From Streptomyces specialis (GTDB lineage: Bacteria; Actinomycetota; Actinomycetes; Streptomycetales; Streptomycetaceae), in the NCBI RefSeq assembly GCF_001493375.1, contig NZ_LN929894.1:447013-511012 (forward strand): a stretch of 64,000 nt of DNA. The letters run 5' to 3'. The position numbers and the translations under genes are program-made. This document shows positions 53,869 through 62,169 of this stretch, piece after piece. Position 1 is the first letter of the stretch. Each line of letters starts with the position of its first letter. Below the pieces are notes generated by a model, which ran no database searches, was not told the DNA's origin, and saw nothing but the letters and a program-made list of their open reading frames with translations.

Positions 53869-56361
53869 ATGCAACCATCCCAGACCTCCCGTCGGAGGTC
53901 TCTCGGGGGACAATCTTTGGGGCATGGAGTGCCGGAACTCGTACTCGAATTGAACGGACAAACCTGGACGTTGGATCCCACCCGGGCCTACCACGTGGGC
54001 CGGGATCCGCAGGGTGACTTCGTGCTGCAGGACGCCCGCGTCTCCTGGCGGCACGCCACGGTGCGCTGGGGCGGACAGAGCTGGATCGTGGAGGACCACG
54101 GCAGCACCAACGGAACGTACATACAAGGACAGCGCGTCCAGCAGGCCGCGCTCGGGCCGGGCGCGGTGATCAACCTCGGCAACGCGACGGACGGCCCCCG
54201 TCTCACCTTCTCCGGGGCCCCCTCCATAGCCCAGCACCAGGCGCCGGCCGCGGCCATGGCCGGCCAGCCGCCGGCGATGCCGCCGCAGGGGCAGCCGGCG
54301 TTCGCGGGGCAGCCGCAGCACGACTGGGGAGGCACCGGCGCCATCGACCGCGGCGCGACCAGCCTCCACATGCTCGCCGTCGGCCAGGTGACGCGGATCG
54401 GCCGTGCGCTGGAGAACGAACTGGTCGTCTCCGACCTCCAGGTCTCGCGTTTCCACGCCGAGTTCGTCGCGCACGCCGACGGCCGCTTCGAGATCCACGA
54501 CCTCGGCAGCCACAACGGCACGTACGTCAACGGCCAGCAACTGGAGAAGAACGCCCGCCGCTACATCGGGCCCACCGACACCGTCGGTATCGGCCACTCG
54601 ACGTTCCGGCTCGTCGGCAACCAGCTCCAGGAGTTCGTCGACACCGGTGAGGTCTCGTTCTCGGCCCGCCACCTCACGGTCAAGGTCAACAACGGCCAGA
54701 CGACGATCCTCAACGACGTCTCCTTCGGTGTCCCGGAGAAGTCGCTGATCGGTGTCATCGGCCCGTCCGGGTCCGGCAAGTCGACGCTGCTGCGCGCCCT
54801 GACCGGCTACCGCCCCGCGACCTACGGCGAGGTCCTGTACGACCACAGGAACCTCTACACGCACTTCGCGGAGCTGCGCCACCGCATCGGCCTCGTCCCG
54901 CAGGACGACATCCTGCACACCGCGCTGCCCATCCGGCAGGCGCTGCGGCTGGCGGCCAAGCTCCGCTTCCCCGGCGACGTCGGGGAGACCGAGCGCAACG
55001 CCCGCGTCGAGGAGGTGCTCGCCGAGCTCAAGCTCAGCCCGCACGCGACCAAGCGCATCTCCTCCCTCTCCGGCGGCCAGCGCAAGCGCGTGTCCGTGGC
55101 CCTGGAGCTGCTGACCAAGCCGTCGCTGATCTTCCTGGACGAGCCCACCTCGGGCCTCGACCCGGGCATGGACCGCGACGTGATGCAGCTCCTGCGCGGC
55201 CTGGCCGACGACGGCCGCACCGTCCTGGTCGTCACGCACTCCGTGGCCGAGCTGGGGCTGTGCGACCGGGTCCTGGTCATGGCACCCGGCGGCGGCGTGG
55301 CGTACTTCGGCCCGCCGGACGAGGCGCTGGAGTTCTTCGGCTACGACAACTGGGCCGACGTCTTCTCCGCCTTCGAGAACTACCGCGACTTCGACTGGAT
55401 GGGCCGCTGGCGCGGCTCGCAGCACTACCAGATGTACGCCGCCGACGTGGACGCGGTGCAGCCGCAGGCGGCCCCGCCGCAGTTCCATCCGGTGTCCGTC
55501 ATGCAGCAGAAGGCCCAGACCTGGGGCTCCCAGGTCTGGACGCTGATGCGGCGCTACGCGGCGGTCATCGTCGCCGACAAGGGCTTCCTCGGCCTCACCC
55601 TGGCGCTGCCCATCGTCCTGGGCGTCGTCAGCGCGGTCATCCCCGCCGAGCACGGCCTGGGCCCGGGCGCCCGGGAGAACGGCCACCGCAACGGCGACGC
55701 CAGCATCATCCTGCTGATCCTCGTCGTCGGCATGTGCTTCACCGGCTCCGCCAACGCGGTCCGCGAGCTGATCAAGGAACGCGTGATCTACGAGCGGGAA
55801 CGCGCCGTGGGCCTGTCACGCTCCGCGTATCTGATGTCGAAGGTCTTCGTCCTCGGCTTCGTCACCGTGATCCAGGGGCTCATCCTCGGCCTGATCGGCC
55901 TCGTTCCCCGGGACATTCCGCTGGACGGCGTGATCTTCTCGCCCATGGCGGAACTGATCATCGTCCTCATGGTGCTGGGCTGCACCTCGATGATGGTCGG
56001 CTTGGTGATCTCGGCCCTGGTCCGCACCTCCGAGATGACGATGCCGCTCCTGGTGATGATCTCCGTCGTCCAGCTCGTCTTCACCGGCGCTCTCTTCAAG
56101 GTCCACGGCAGCCTCGGCGTGGAGCAGATCGCCTGGCTGATGCCGTCGCGCTGGGCCCTGGCCGGCACCGGCTCCACGGTGTACCTCAACGAGCTGACCC
56201 TGCCCGCGAACCCCGAGGACGTCGACCGGGACCCCCTCTGGGAGCACGAGGTCGGCTACTGGCTGCTGGACGTGTCGATGCTGATCGTCATCGGCGTCGT
56301 CTGCGGCTTCCTGGTCATGAGGTTCCTGCGCCGGCACGAGCCGGAGGTCATGCGGAACTGA
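53869..56361 (+). CDS. ABC exporter with two FHA domains and fused membrane domain
   Basis: An 830-residue protein. FHA 1 (about 20-110) has HVGRDPQGDFVLQDARVSWRH and STNGTY. FHA 2 (about 170-255) has RIGRALENELVVSDLQVSRFH and SHNGTYVNG. The ABC domain has GPSGSGKSTLLRAL (about 298-311), LSGGQRKRVSVALE (about 400) and LIFLDEPTSGLD (about 420). The membrane domain has six helices from about 560. The plan resembles mycobacterial Rv1747, whose FHA domains bind phosphothreonine made by Ser/Thr kinases to control export. Substrate unknown. ATG at 53869 assigned; a GTG before PELVLELNG is an alternative. Confidence 0.93.
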   Translation: MQPSQTSRRRSLGGQSLGHGVPELVLELNGQTWTLDPTRAYHVGRDPQGDFVLQDARVSWRHATVRWGGQSWIVEDHGSTNGTYIQGQRVQQAALGPGAVINLGNATDGPRLTFSGAPSIAQHQAPAAAMAGQPPAMPPQGQPAFAGQPQHDWGGTGAIDRGATSLHMLAVGQVTRIGRALENELVVSDLQVSRFHAEFVAHADGRFEIHDLGSHNGTYVNGQQLEKNARRYIGPTDTVGIGHSTFRLVGNQLQEFVDTGEVSFSARHLTVKVNNGQTTILNDVSFGVPEKSLIGVIGPSGSGKSTLLRALTGYRPATYGEVLYDHRNLYTHFAELRHRIGLVPQDDILHTALPIRQALRLAAKLRFPGDVGETERNARVEEVLAELKLSPHATKRISSLSGGQRKRVSVALELLTKPSLIFLDEPTSGLDPGMDRDVMQLLRGLADDGRTVLVVTHSVAELGLCDRVLVMAPGGGVAYFGPPDEALEFFGYDNWADVFSAFENYRDFDWMGRWRGSQHYQMYAADVDAVQPQAAPPQFHPVSVMQQKAQTWGSQVWTLMRRYAAVIVADKGFLGLTLALPIVLGVVSAVIPAEHGLGPGARENGHRNGDASIILLILVVGMCFTGSANAVRELIKERVIYERERAVGLSRSAYLMSKVFVLGFVTVIQGLILGLIGLVPRDIPLDGVIFSPMAELIIVLMVLGCTSMMVGLVISALVRTSEMTMPLLVMISVVQLVFTGALFKVHGSLGVEQIAWLMPSRWALAGTGSTVYLNELTLPANPEDVDRDPLWEHEVGYWLLDVSMLIVIGVVCGFLVMRFLRRHEPEVMRN

Positions 56362-56400
56362 CCGGGACGACCCCGCCCGCTTCCGCACCCGCGCACGACA

Positions 56401-56432
56401 GTGGCGGGCACCCCGACCGGGGTGCCCGCCAC
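56401..56432. terminator. Bidirectional hairpin between the ABC exporter and transglycosylase genes
   Basis: GTGGCGGGCACCCC (56401-56414) pairs perfectly with GGGGTGCCCGCCAC (56419-56432) around GACC, a 14-bp stem. It lies 40 nt after the ABC stop and 39 nt after the converging transglycosylase stop. Confidence 0.9.
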
Positions 56433-56470
56433 CGTCATGTGCCGCTGTCCGTCAGGACGCGCCGGACCTG

Positions 56471-56893
56471 TCAGTACCACTGGTTGGCCTGCCAGAACGC
56501 CCACGCGCCGCACGGGCTGCCGTAGCGCTCGTTCATGTAGTCCAGGCCCCACTCGATCTGGGTCTCGGGGTTCGTCTTCCAGTCGGCGCCGGCCTCCGCC
56601 ATCTTCGACGCGGGCAGGGCCTGCACCAGGCCGTAGGCGCCGCTGGACGCGTTGGTCGCCGTGTGGTCCCAGTCGCTCTCGTGATCCACGATGTTCGCGA
56701 AGCACGCGTACTGGGTGTCGTCGTCGATCATCTCCCGGGCGATGTCCTGATTGCTCTCCGCGGCGCTCGCGGCGCTCGCGGTGCCGGAGACACCGGTGAC
56801 ACCGAGCACCGCGGCGGACGCGGTGACGATGCCGGCGGTGACGATCCGGCGGGCGCGGGACGGGGTCGGGCGCAGCGCGGTACGAAGGGACAT
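56471..56893 (-). CDS. Secreted lytic transglycosylase-like protein
   Basis: A 140-residue exoprotein. The signal peptide ends near ASAASA (about residue 44). The mature domain has FANIVDHESDWDHTATNASSG with the catalytic-type Glu in HESDW, AYGLVQALPASKMAEAG, and the end GSPCGAWAFWQANQWY. These are features of small SLT/goose-lysozyme-like and Rpf-related streptomycete proteins that cut peptidoglycan. Two cysteines (YACFA, SPCGA) can pair. ATG at 56893. Confidence 0.9.
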   Translation of the reverse strand: MSLRTALRPTPSRARRIVTAGIVTASAAVLGVTGVSGTASAASAAESNQDIAREMIDDDTQYACFANIVDHESDWDHTATNASSGAYGLVQALPASKMAEAGADWKTNPETQIEWGLDYMNERYGSPCGAWAFWQANQWY

Positions 56894-57056
56894 GAAGTCT
56901 CAACCTCAGCTTCCGGCCGTCTCGGAGACGGCTCGATCGGGGACGACGCCCATTCTTAGCGACCCCGGAAAAGCGGGGCAAAGACCCCCATTACTACCCC
57001 GCTTCGGAGACCCCGGACCCACCCGGGACCGTCCCGGCACGGGCCCCGCACGGCCC

Positions 57057-57122
57057 CTGCCTCTCATACACATCTCCGCGCCCACGAGACAGGCAGAAAT
57101 CCCGTATAGATGGGTATAAGAG
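57057..57122. other. Assembly artefact: Nextera adapter junction 4 with readable P7 index
   Basis: CTGCCTCTCATACACATCT (57057-57075) is the reverse mosaic end at 17 of 19 bases. CCGCGCCCACGAGAC (57076-57090) is the transposase-B arm at 14 of 15. AGGCAGAA (57091-57098) is an 8-base sequence that equals a standard Nextera i7 index, and ATCCCGTATA continues into P7. Another mosaic end (GATGGGTATAAGAG, ends 57122) and poly-C follow. Confidence 0.95.
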
Positions 57123-57188
57123 CCCCCCCCCCCCACCCCCTGCGCCCGCCCGATCCGGCGCGGCTCCCCGGCGCGTTACGGTTCCCCC

Positions 57189-58337
57189 ATGGGCCCCAGA
57201 ACCGGACTGGCCGCCGTGAGCGCCGCCCTGCTCGCCATGAACCGCACCCTCCAGGTGCGCGACGTGCTGCAGACGATCGTCGCCTCGGCCCGCGAGCTGC
57301 TCGACGCCCGCTACGCGGCCCTCGGCATCCCCGACGGCAACGGCGGCTTCGCCCAGTTCCTCGTGGACGGCATCAGCGACCGGCAGTGGAAGGCCATCGG
57401 TCCGCTGCCCCGCCAGCACGGCATCCTCGCCGCGATGCTGCACGGCGCCACCCCCGTCCGCCTCACCGACGTCCGCCAGGACCCCCGGTTCGAGGGCTGG
57501 CCCGCCGCCCATCCCGAGATGACGGACTTCCTCGGCATGCCCATCGCCGACGGCGAGGAGGTCCTCGGCGCCCTCTTCCTGGCGAACAAGCGCTGCCCGC
57601 CCGGCCGCCGCCGCCCCGACGGCTGCGCCTTCACCGCCGCCGACGAGGAGCTGCTGCGCCTGCTCGCCGAGCACGCCGCCATCGCCCTGACCAACGCCAG
57701 GCTCTACGAGCGCACCCGCGAGCTGACCATCGCCGACGAGCGCGCCCGCCTCGCCCACGAGCTGCACGACGCCGTCGCCCAGAAGCTGTTCTCGCTGCGC
57801 CTGACCGCCCAGGCCGCCGCCGCCCTGCTGGAGCGGGACCCCGCCCGCGCCCGCAGCGAGCTGCGCGAGGTCGCCACCCTCGCCGCCGAGGCCGCGGACG
57901 AACTGCGCGCCGCCGTCATCGAGCTGCGCCCCGCGGCCCTGGACGAGGACGGCCTCGTCGCCACCCTGCGGGCCCAGATCCAGGTCCTCCACCGCGCCCA
58001 CCCGGCCCGCGTCACCTTCCACTGCGAGGACACCCGCGCCCTGCCCCCGCGCCAGGAGGCCGCCCTGCTCCGGGTCGCCCAGGAGGCCCTGCACAACGCG
58101 CTGCGGCACGCCGACCCCACCCGCGTCGAGGTCACCCTCTTCCGCCGGGGTACGGCCACGGTCCTGCGCGTGGCCGACGACGGCACGGGCTTCGACCCCG
58201 CGGCCGTCCGCACCGCGGGCCGCCACCTGGGCCTGGTGTCCATGCGCGACCGCGCCGCCGGGGTGGGCGGCAGCCTGACCGTGGAATCCGCGCCCGGCAA
58301 GGGCACCGTGATCGAGATGGAGGTGCCCGGTGGCTGA
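57189..58337 (+). CDS. GAF-domain sensor histidine kinase, NarL-type
   Basis: A 382-residue soluble kinase with no transmembrane helix. The GAF domain spans about residues 20-175 (DVLQTIVASARELLDARYAALGI, DFLGMPIADGEEVLGALFLANK). The dimerisation helix ADERARLAHELHDAVAQKLF carries the phosphorylated His at about residue 193. The HATPase region has LLRVAQEALHNALRHADPT (N box) and VADDGTGFDP and GLVSMRDRA. The start ATG at 57189 is only 67 bp from adapter, so the true upstream region is missing. It overlaps the response regulator gene. Confidence 0.93.
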   Translation: MGPRTGLAAVSAALLAMNRTLQVRDVLQTIVASARELLDARYAALGIPDGNGGFAQFLVDGISDRQWKAIGPLPRQHGILAAMLHGATPVRLTDVRQDPRFEGWPAAHPEMTDFLGMPIADGEEVLGALFLANKRCPPGRRRPDGCAFTAADEELLRLLAEHAAIALTNARLYERTRELTIADERARLAHELHDAVAQKLFSLRLTAQAAAALLERDPARARSELREVATLAAEAADELRAAVIELRPAALDEDGLVATLRAQIQVLHRAHPARVTFHCEDTRALPPRQEAALLRVAQEALHNALRHADPTRVEVTLFRRGTATVLRVADDGTGFDPAAVRTAGRHLGLVSMRDRAAGVGGSLTVESAPGKGTVIEMEVPGG

Positions 58338-58971
58338 CACCATCCGCGTACTGCTGGTCGACGACCACCAGGTCGTGCGGCGGGGCCTGCGCACGTTCCT
58401 CGAAGTGCAGGGCGACATCGAGGTCGTCGGCGAGGCGTCCGACGGCGCCGCGGGCGTCGCCCTCGCCGAGGAGCTGCGCCCCGACGTGATCCTCATGGAC
58501 CTGAAGATGCCGGGCAGCGACGGCATGGACGCGCTGTGCCGCCTCAAGGAGCTGGACACCCCGGCCCGCGTCCTGATCGTCACCAGCTTCACCGAGCAGC
58601 GCACCGTCGTCCCCGCCCTGCGCGCCGGCGCGGCCGGCTACGTGCACAAGGACATCGACCCCGACGCGCTGGCCGGCGCGATCCGCGCCGTCCACGCCGG
58701 GCACGTGCTGCTCCAGCCCGAGGTGGCCGGAGCCCTGCTGGCCCAGGACTCCGGCGGCGGAAACGGCGGCCGGGCGGGCTCGCTGACCGACCGGGAGCGC
58801 CAGGTGCTCGCCCTGATCGCCCGCGGCCGCTCCAACCGCGAGATCGCCCGCGCCCTGGTGCTCTCCGAGAAAACAGTGAAGACCCATGTCTCGAACATCC
58901 TCATGAAGCTGGACCTCGCCGACCGGACCCAGGCGGCGCTCTGGGCCGTCCGGCACGGGGTCTCCGACTGA
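58330..58971 (+). CDS. LuxR/NarL-family response regulator
   Basis: A 213-residue regulator. The receiver domain has IRVLLVDDHQVVRRGL, the phosphorylated Asp in DVILMDLKMPGSDG (about residue 57) and the Lys in AAGYVHKDIDPDAL. The C-terminal LuxR HTH has LTDREREVLALIARG-like LTDRERQVLALIARGRSNRE and KTVKTHVSNILMKL. GTG at 58330 overlaps the kinase stop by 8 bp, so it is the cognate partner. The two chaplin genes follow within 200 bp. Confidence 0.95.
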   Translation: MADTIRVLLVDDHQVVRRGLRTFLEVQGDIEVVGEASDGAAGVALAEELRPDVILMDLKMPGSDGMDALCRLKELDTPARVLIVTSFTEQRTVVPALRAGAAGYVHKDIDPDALAGAIRAVHAGHVLLQPEVAGALLAQDSGGGNGGRAGSLTDRERQVLALIARGRSNREIARALVLSEKTVKTHVSNILMKLDLADRTQAALWAVRHGVSD

Positions 58972-59141
58972 CCCCCTACAACACTCGACGGCCCGAACCA
59001 AACGGAGCGTTGCATCTCAGGCCAACATTCATACGGTCGGGTGTATGTCACTCGAATAGCGCAACCCCCATGGGCCCCAGCCGTTGTCCAGAACAGCCGC
59101 GGCGGACGGTCGCGGCCAACGTGCTCAGGAAGGTCCGAAAA

Positions 59142-59375
59142 GTGAACAACCTCAAGAAGGCCGCCGCGGTCACCCTCATGGTCGGCGGCATCGCCGCCGC
59201 CGGTGCCGGCGTCGCTTCCGCCCACGCGGGTGCCGCGGCCGTGCACTCCCCGGGCGTCGTCTCCGGCAACAACGTGCAGGTGCCGGTGGACGTCCCGGTC
59301 AACGTGACGGGCAACACGATCAACGTCGTCGGCCTGCTCAACCCGGCCTTCGGCAACGGCTCCGTCAACCACTGA
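59142..59375 (+). CDS. Short chaplin, cysteine-free (ChpE-like)
   Basis: A 77-residue secreted protein: signal peptide KKAAAVTLMVGGIAAAGAGVASAHA and one chaplin domain of about 45 residues (HSPGVVSGNNVQVPVDVPV, GNTINVVGLLNPAFGNGSVN). Chaplins assemble into amyloid fibres on aerial hyphae. The two Cys of the usual domain are replaced by Thr and Ser, as expected of ChpE rather than of ChpF-H. GTG at 59142 follows GGAAGG. It is followed by a second such gene. Confidence 0.93.
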   Translation: MNNLKKAAAVTLMVGGIAAAGAGVASAHAGAAAVHSPGVVSGNNVQVPVDVPVNVTGNTINVVGLLNPAFGNGSVNH

Positions 59376-59515
59376 CGGCCCCACCACGCCGGTCTGCTGG
59401 GCCGATCGTGCGTAACGGGCAGCCTGCCCGTGCCGCGCGGTCGGCCCGTGCGTTGTGCAGCGCGCGGCTTCCCGACCGGCAGCCGCGGCAAGCGACGTCC
59501 AGGAGGAATTCCCTT

Positions 59516-59758
59516 ATGAACACTGCCAAAAAGGCCGTTCTCGTGCTGGCCGCGGCCGGCGCGGTCGCCGGCGCCACCACCGGCACGGCCGCCGCGTCCG
59601 GCGCCGACGCCCAGGCGGCGGCCGTGAAGTCGCCGGGCGTCCTCTCCGGCAACAACCTCCAGATCCCGATCGGCGTCCCGGTCAACGTGGTGGGCAACTC
59701 GATCAACGTCGTCGGCATCCTGAACCCGGTGTTCGGCAACACCGGCATCAACGACTGA
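59516..59758 (+). CDS. Second short chaplin, cysteine-free (ChpE-like)
   Basis: An 80-residue protein with signal peptide MNTAKKAVLVLAAAGAVAG and one chaplin domain (KSPGVLSGNNLQIPIGVPV, GNSINVVGILNPVFGNTGI). Again both Cys positions are lost (Val and Thr/Gly). It is clearly related to the gene at 59142 (140 bp upstream) and looks like a tandem duplicate that diverged. ATG at 59516 is preceded by AGGAGG. It ends in a strong hairpin at 59793. Confidence 0.93.
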   Translation: MNTAKKAVLVLAAAGAVAGATTGTAAASGADAQAAAVKSPGVLSGNNLQIPIGVPVNVVGNSINVVGILNPVFGNTGIND

Positions 59759-59792
59759 CCGACGCGCGAGGCGTACCTTCGCCGGCACCCAC

Positions 59793-59825
59793 GAGGCCCC
59801 CGGACACCCCAGATCCGGGGGCCTC
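59793..59825 (+). terminator. Hairpin terminator after the chaplin pair
   Basis: GAGGCCCCCGGA (59793-59804) and TCCGGGGGCCTC (59814-59825) form a perfect 12-bp stem with a 9-nt loop, 35 nt beyond the second chaplin stop. Confidence 0.92.
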
Positions 59826-59872
59826 GCCACGCCACCGGCCGACGAGCCGCCCGGCCGCCCCCCCCCGGGGCC

Positions 59873-60713
59873 CTAACCGCCCTGCCGCTCCAACTCCTCC
59901 GCGTACGCGTTGTACGCCGCCACCCGCTCATACCCCTCTCACGCTGCCGCCGAAGCGGCGCGTGTTAGTCTCGGTCGCCGCCAGCTCACAGCTATCGGTT
60001 CGTGAGCGCAGGCAGCGCCCGCCGCAACCCACCCTACCCTCTCCGTCGGCAGCGACAAATGGGTAAAAGCGACAGCGACCAGCGCCCCCGCCCGCTGCGC
60101 CAGTCCCAGCCCCCGCCGCCCGCGGCGGATACCCCGGCGCCAGCACCTGCCGCCCCCGCTCCATCCGTGCCCGGTACGCCTCCAGCCGCGTCCGCGCCAT
60201 CGGCCCCGCACCCGCCACGTCCAGCCGCGTCAGCGCTTCCGTCGCGTCCCGCAGCACCTCCGCCAGCTCCCGCTCGGCCTCGCCCAGCGACGGCACGTCC
60301 GCGAGCGGTCCCGGCAGCACCGGCAGACAGCGCCACACCACCTCCGTGAGCACGTCCCCGGCCGGGCCCGCCTCCTTCACCTCCGGCACCAGGCCCATGG
60401 CCGGCCCCGATCCCGCCGCCAGCACCGCCTCCCCGGCGGCGAGGGCCGCCACGTTGAACGCCGGCGGCCCGCACAGCCCCAGCGGATGCCCGGGAGCCGG
60501 CAGCGCGATCCGCAGCCCCACCACCCCCGACGCCCGCAGCCGGCCGAGCGCCAGCGTCAGCCCCACAGGTCCCGGCTCTTCCGGCAGCCCCACCACCCGG
60601 TGCACGGTGTCGTCACCGACCACCCGCGTCGCCGCGTCGTCGGGCGAGACCAGTCCGGCCAACAGCGCATTGCCCCAGGCGGCCAGCCGCCCCGCACGAG
60701 GTTCATCCAGCAT
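59873..60713 (-). pseudogene. Conserved hypothetical protein, broken by adapter junction
   Basis: The N-terminal part (from ATG 60713 to about 60080) encodes roughly 210 residues of an unrecognised Ala/Leu/Pro-rich soluble protein (MLDEPRAGRLAAWGNALLAG, GPPAFNVAALAAGEAVLAAG, VWRCLPVLPGPLADVPSLG, YRARMERGRQVLAPGYPPR). A short true C-terminus (AAYNAYAEELERQGG then TAG) lies at 59873-59920. Between them is adapter (59922-60075). The uninterrupted frame seen down to 59928 is partly adapter-coded. The native gene is probably intact in the organism. Divergent from the ABC ATPase gene at 60840. Confidence 0.7.
59922..60075. other. Assembly artefact: Nextera adapter junction 5
   Basis: Both sides are adapter. 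From about 59927, CTCATACCCCTCT and ACGCTGCCGCCGA match a reverse mosaic end plus transposase-A arm, followed by a P5-like TCTCGGTCGCCG. From 60035, TACCCTCT (index-like), CCGTCGGCAGCGAC and AAATGGGTAAAAGCGACAG (15 of 19 with the mosaic end) run the opposite way. It is a head-to-head join of two contig ends. Confidence 0.92.
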
Positions 60714-60839
60714 GTCTCCACCTTAAGGAAACAAGCCCGATGAACCTCCTGACGACCGGACAGCGCACCCGGTGGCGTAAGTTTTGTCATGGGGCCCACT
60801 GGCACCGAAACGGCGACCGCAAGGGGAGAGACCGCGCGC

Positions 60840-61631
60840 ATGAGCGATGTACTGGAGCTGGTGGACGTATCCGTGGTCCGCGAAGGCCGGTCGCTGGTGG
60901 ACAAGGTCTCCTGGTCCGTCGCCGAGGGCGAGCGCTGGGTCATCCTCGGCCCCAACGGCGCGGGCAAGACCACCCTGCTCAACATCGCCTCCAGCTACCT
61001 CTTCCCCACCTCCGGCACCGTCCAGATCCTCGGCGAGAAGCTCGGCGCCGTCGACGTCTTCGACCTCCGCCCCCGCATCGGCATGGCCAGCAGCGCCCTC
61101 GCCGACAAGCTCTCCCGCAGGCAGACCGTTCTCCAGACCGTCCTCACCGCCGCCTACGGCATGACCGCCGGCTGGCAGGAGCAGTACGACGACGTGGACG
61201 AGCGGCGCGCCCGCGCCTTCCTCGACCGGCTCGGCATGGGCGAGTACCTCGACCGCCGCTTCGGCACCCTCTCCGAGGGCGAGCGCAAGCGGACCCAGAT
61301 CGCCCGCGCCATGATGACCGACCCCGAGTTGCTGCTCCTCGACGAGCCGGCCGCCGGTCTCGACCTCGGCGGACGCGAGGACCTCGTCCGCCGCCTCGGC
61401 CGCCTCGCCCGCGACCGCTACGCCCCGTCGATGGTCATGGTCACCCACCACGTCGAGGAGATCGCCCCCGGCTTCACCCACGTGCTGCTGATCAGACAGG
61501 GCAAGGTCCTCACCGCGGGCCCGGTCGACTCCGTTCTCACCTCGGCCAACCTCTCCCACTGCTTCGGCCTGCCCCTCGTCGTCGAGCGCCACGGCGACCG
61601 CTGGACGGCGCACGGTCTGCCGCTGGGCTGA
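60840..61631 (+). CDS. ABC transporter ATP-binding protein
   Basis: A 263-residue single ABC ATPase. ILGPNGAGKTTLLNIA (about 35-50) is Walker A. The Q-loop region follows. The signature LSEGERKRTQIARAM departs from LSGGQ, and LLLLDEPAAGLDLGGRED is Walker B. VMVTHHVEEIAPGFTH is the H-loop. ModF/YlmA-type single ATPases fit this. No membrane partner is adjacent. ATG at 60840 is chosen over 60789. Confidence 0.9.
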   Translation: MSDVLELVDVSVVREGRSLVDKVSWSVAEGERWVILGPNGAGKTTLLNIASSYLFPTSGTVQILGEKLGAVDVFDLRPRIGMASSALADKLSRRQTVLQTVLTAAYGMTAGWQEQYDDVDERRARAFLDRLGMGEYLDRRFGTLSEGERKRTQIARAMMTDPELLLLDEPAAGLDLGGREDLVRRLGRLARDRYAPSMVMVTHHVEEIAPGFTHVLLIRQGKVLTAGPVDSVLTSANLSHCFGLPLVVERHGDRWTAHGLPLG

Positions 61632-61687
61632 CGGCCCGTCCGTTCCGGCCCTGTTCCGGGGCGCGCCCGCCGATCTACCATGAGTTT

Positions 61688-62110
61688 GTGGACTTTTGGG
61701 TGTGGTGGCTGATCGCCGCCGGAGGATTCGCGATCGCTCTCGTCCTGACCACCATGCCGGAGCTGGGCATGCTGGCCGCGGGCGCCGTCGCCGCCGCTGC
61801 CGCGGCCGGCCTGTCCGACAGCCTCGTGGTCCAGGTCATCGTGTTCGCCGTGGTGTCCACGGCGCTCATCCTCGCCGTGCGACCCATCGCCCGCCGCGCC
61901 CGCACCCAGCCCCCGGCCCTGAGATCGGGCTCCGACGCGCTCATGGGCCGTTCCGCCGTCGTGCTGGAGCGGGTCGACGCCACCAGCGGACGGATCAAGC
62001 TCGCCGGCGAGGTGTGGTCGGCCCGTTCCCTGGGGGAGGACGACTCCTACGAGCCCGGAAGCCAGGTCAGCGTCGTGGAAATCGACGGGGCGACCGCCGT
62101 CGTGATGTGA
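61688..62110 (+). CDS. NfeD family membrane protein
   Basis: A 140-residue short NfeD protein. Two to three helices lead (VWWLIAAGGFAIALVLT, ELGMLAAGAVAAAAAAGL, VQVIVFAVVSTALILAV). A C-terminal OB-fold domain follows (DALMGRSAVVLERVDA, GRIKLAGEVWSARS, GSQVSVVEIDGATAVVM). NfeD proteins pair with SPFH proteins in membrane microdomains; the SPFH gene follows 59 bp downstream. GTG at 61688. Confidence 0.92.
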   Translation: MDFWVWWLIAAGGFAIALVLTTMPELGMLAAGAVAAAAAAGLSDSLVVQVIVFAVVSTALILAVRPIARRARTQPPALRSGSDALMGRSAVVLERVDATSGRIKLAGEVWSARSLGEDDSYEPGSQVSVVEIDGATAVVM

Positions 62111-62169
62111 TGACCCGGTCACGTCACCAGAGAACAGTTCAACTCGTCTAGGAGCAGGGGGAGTACACG

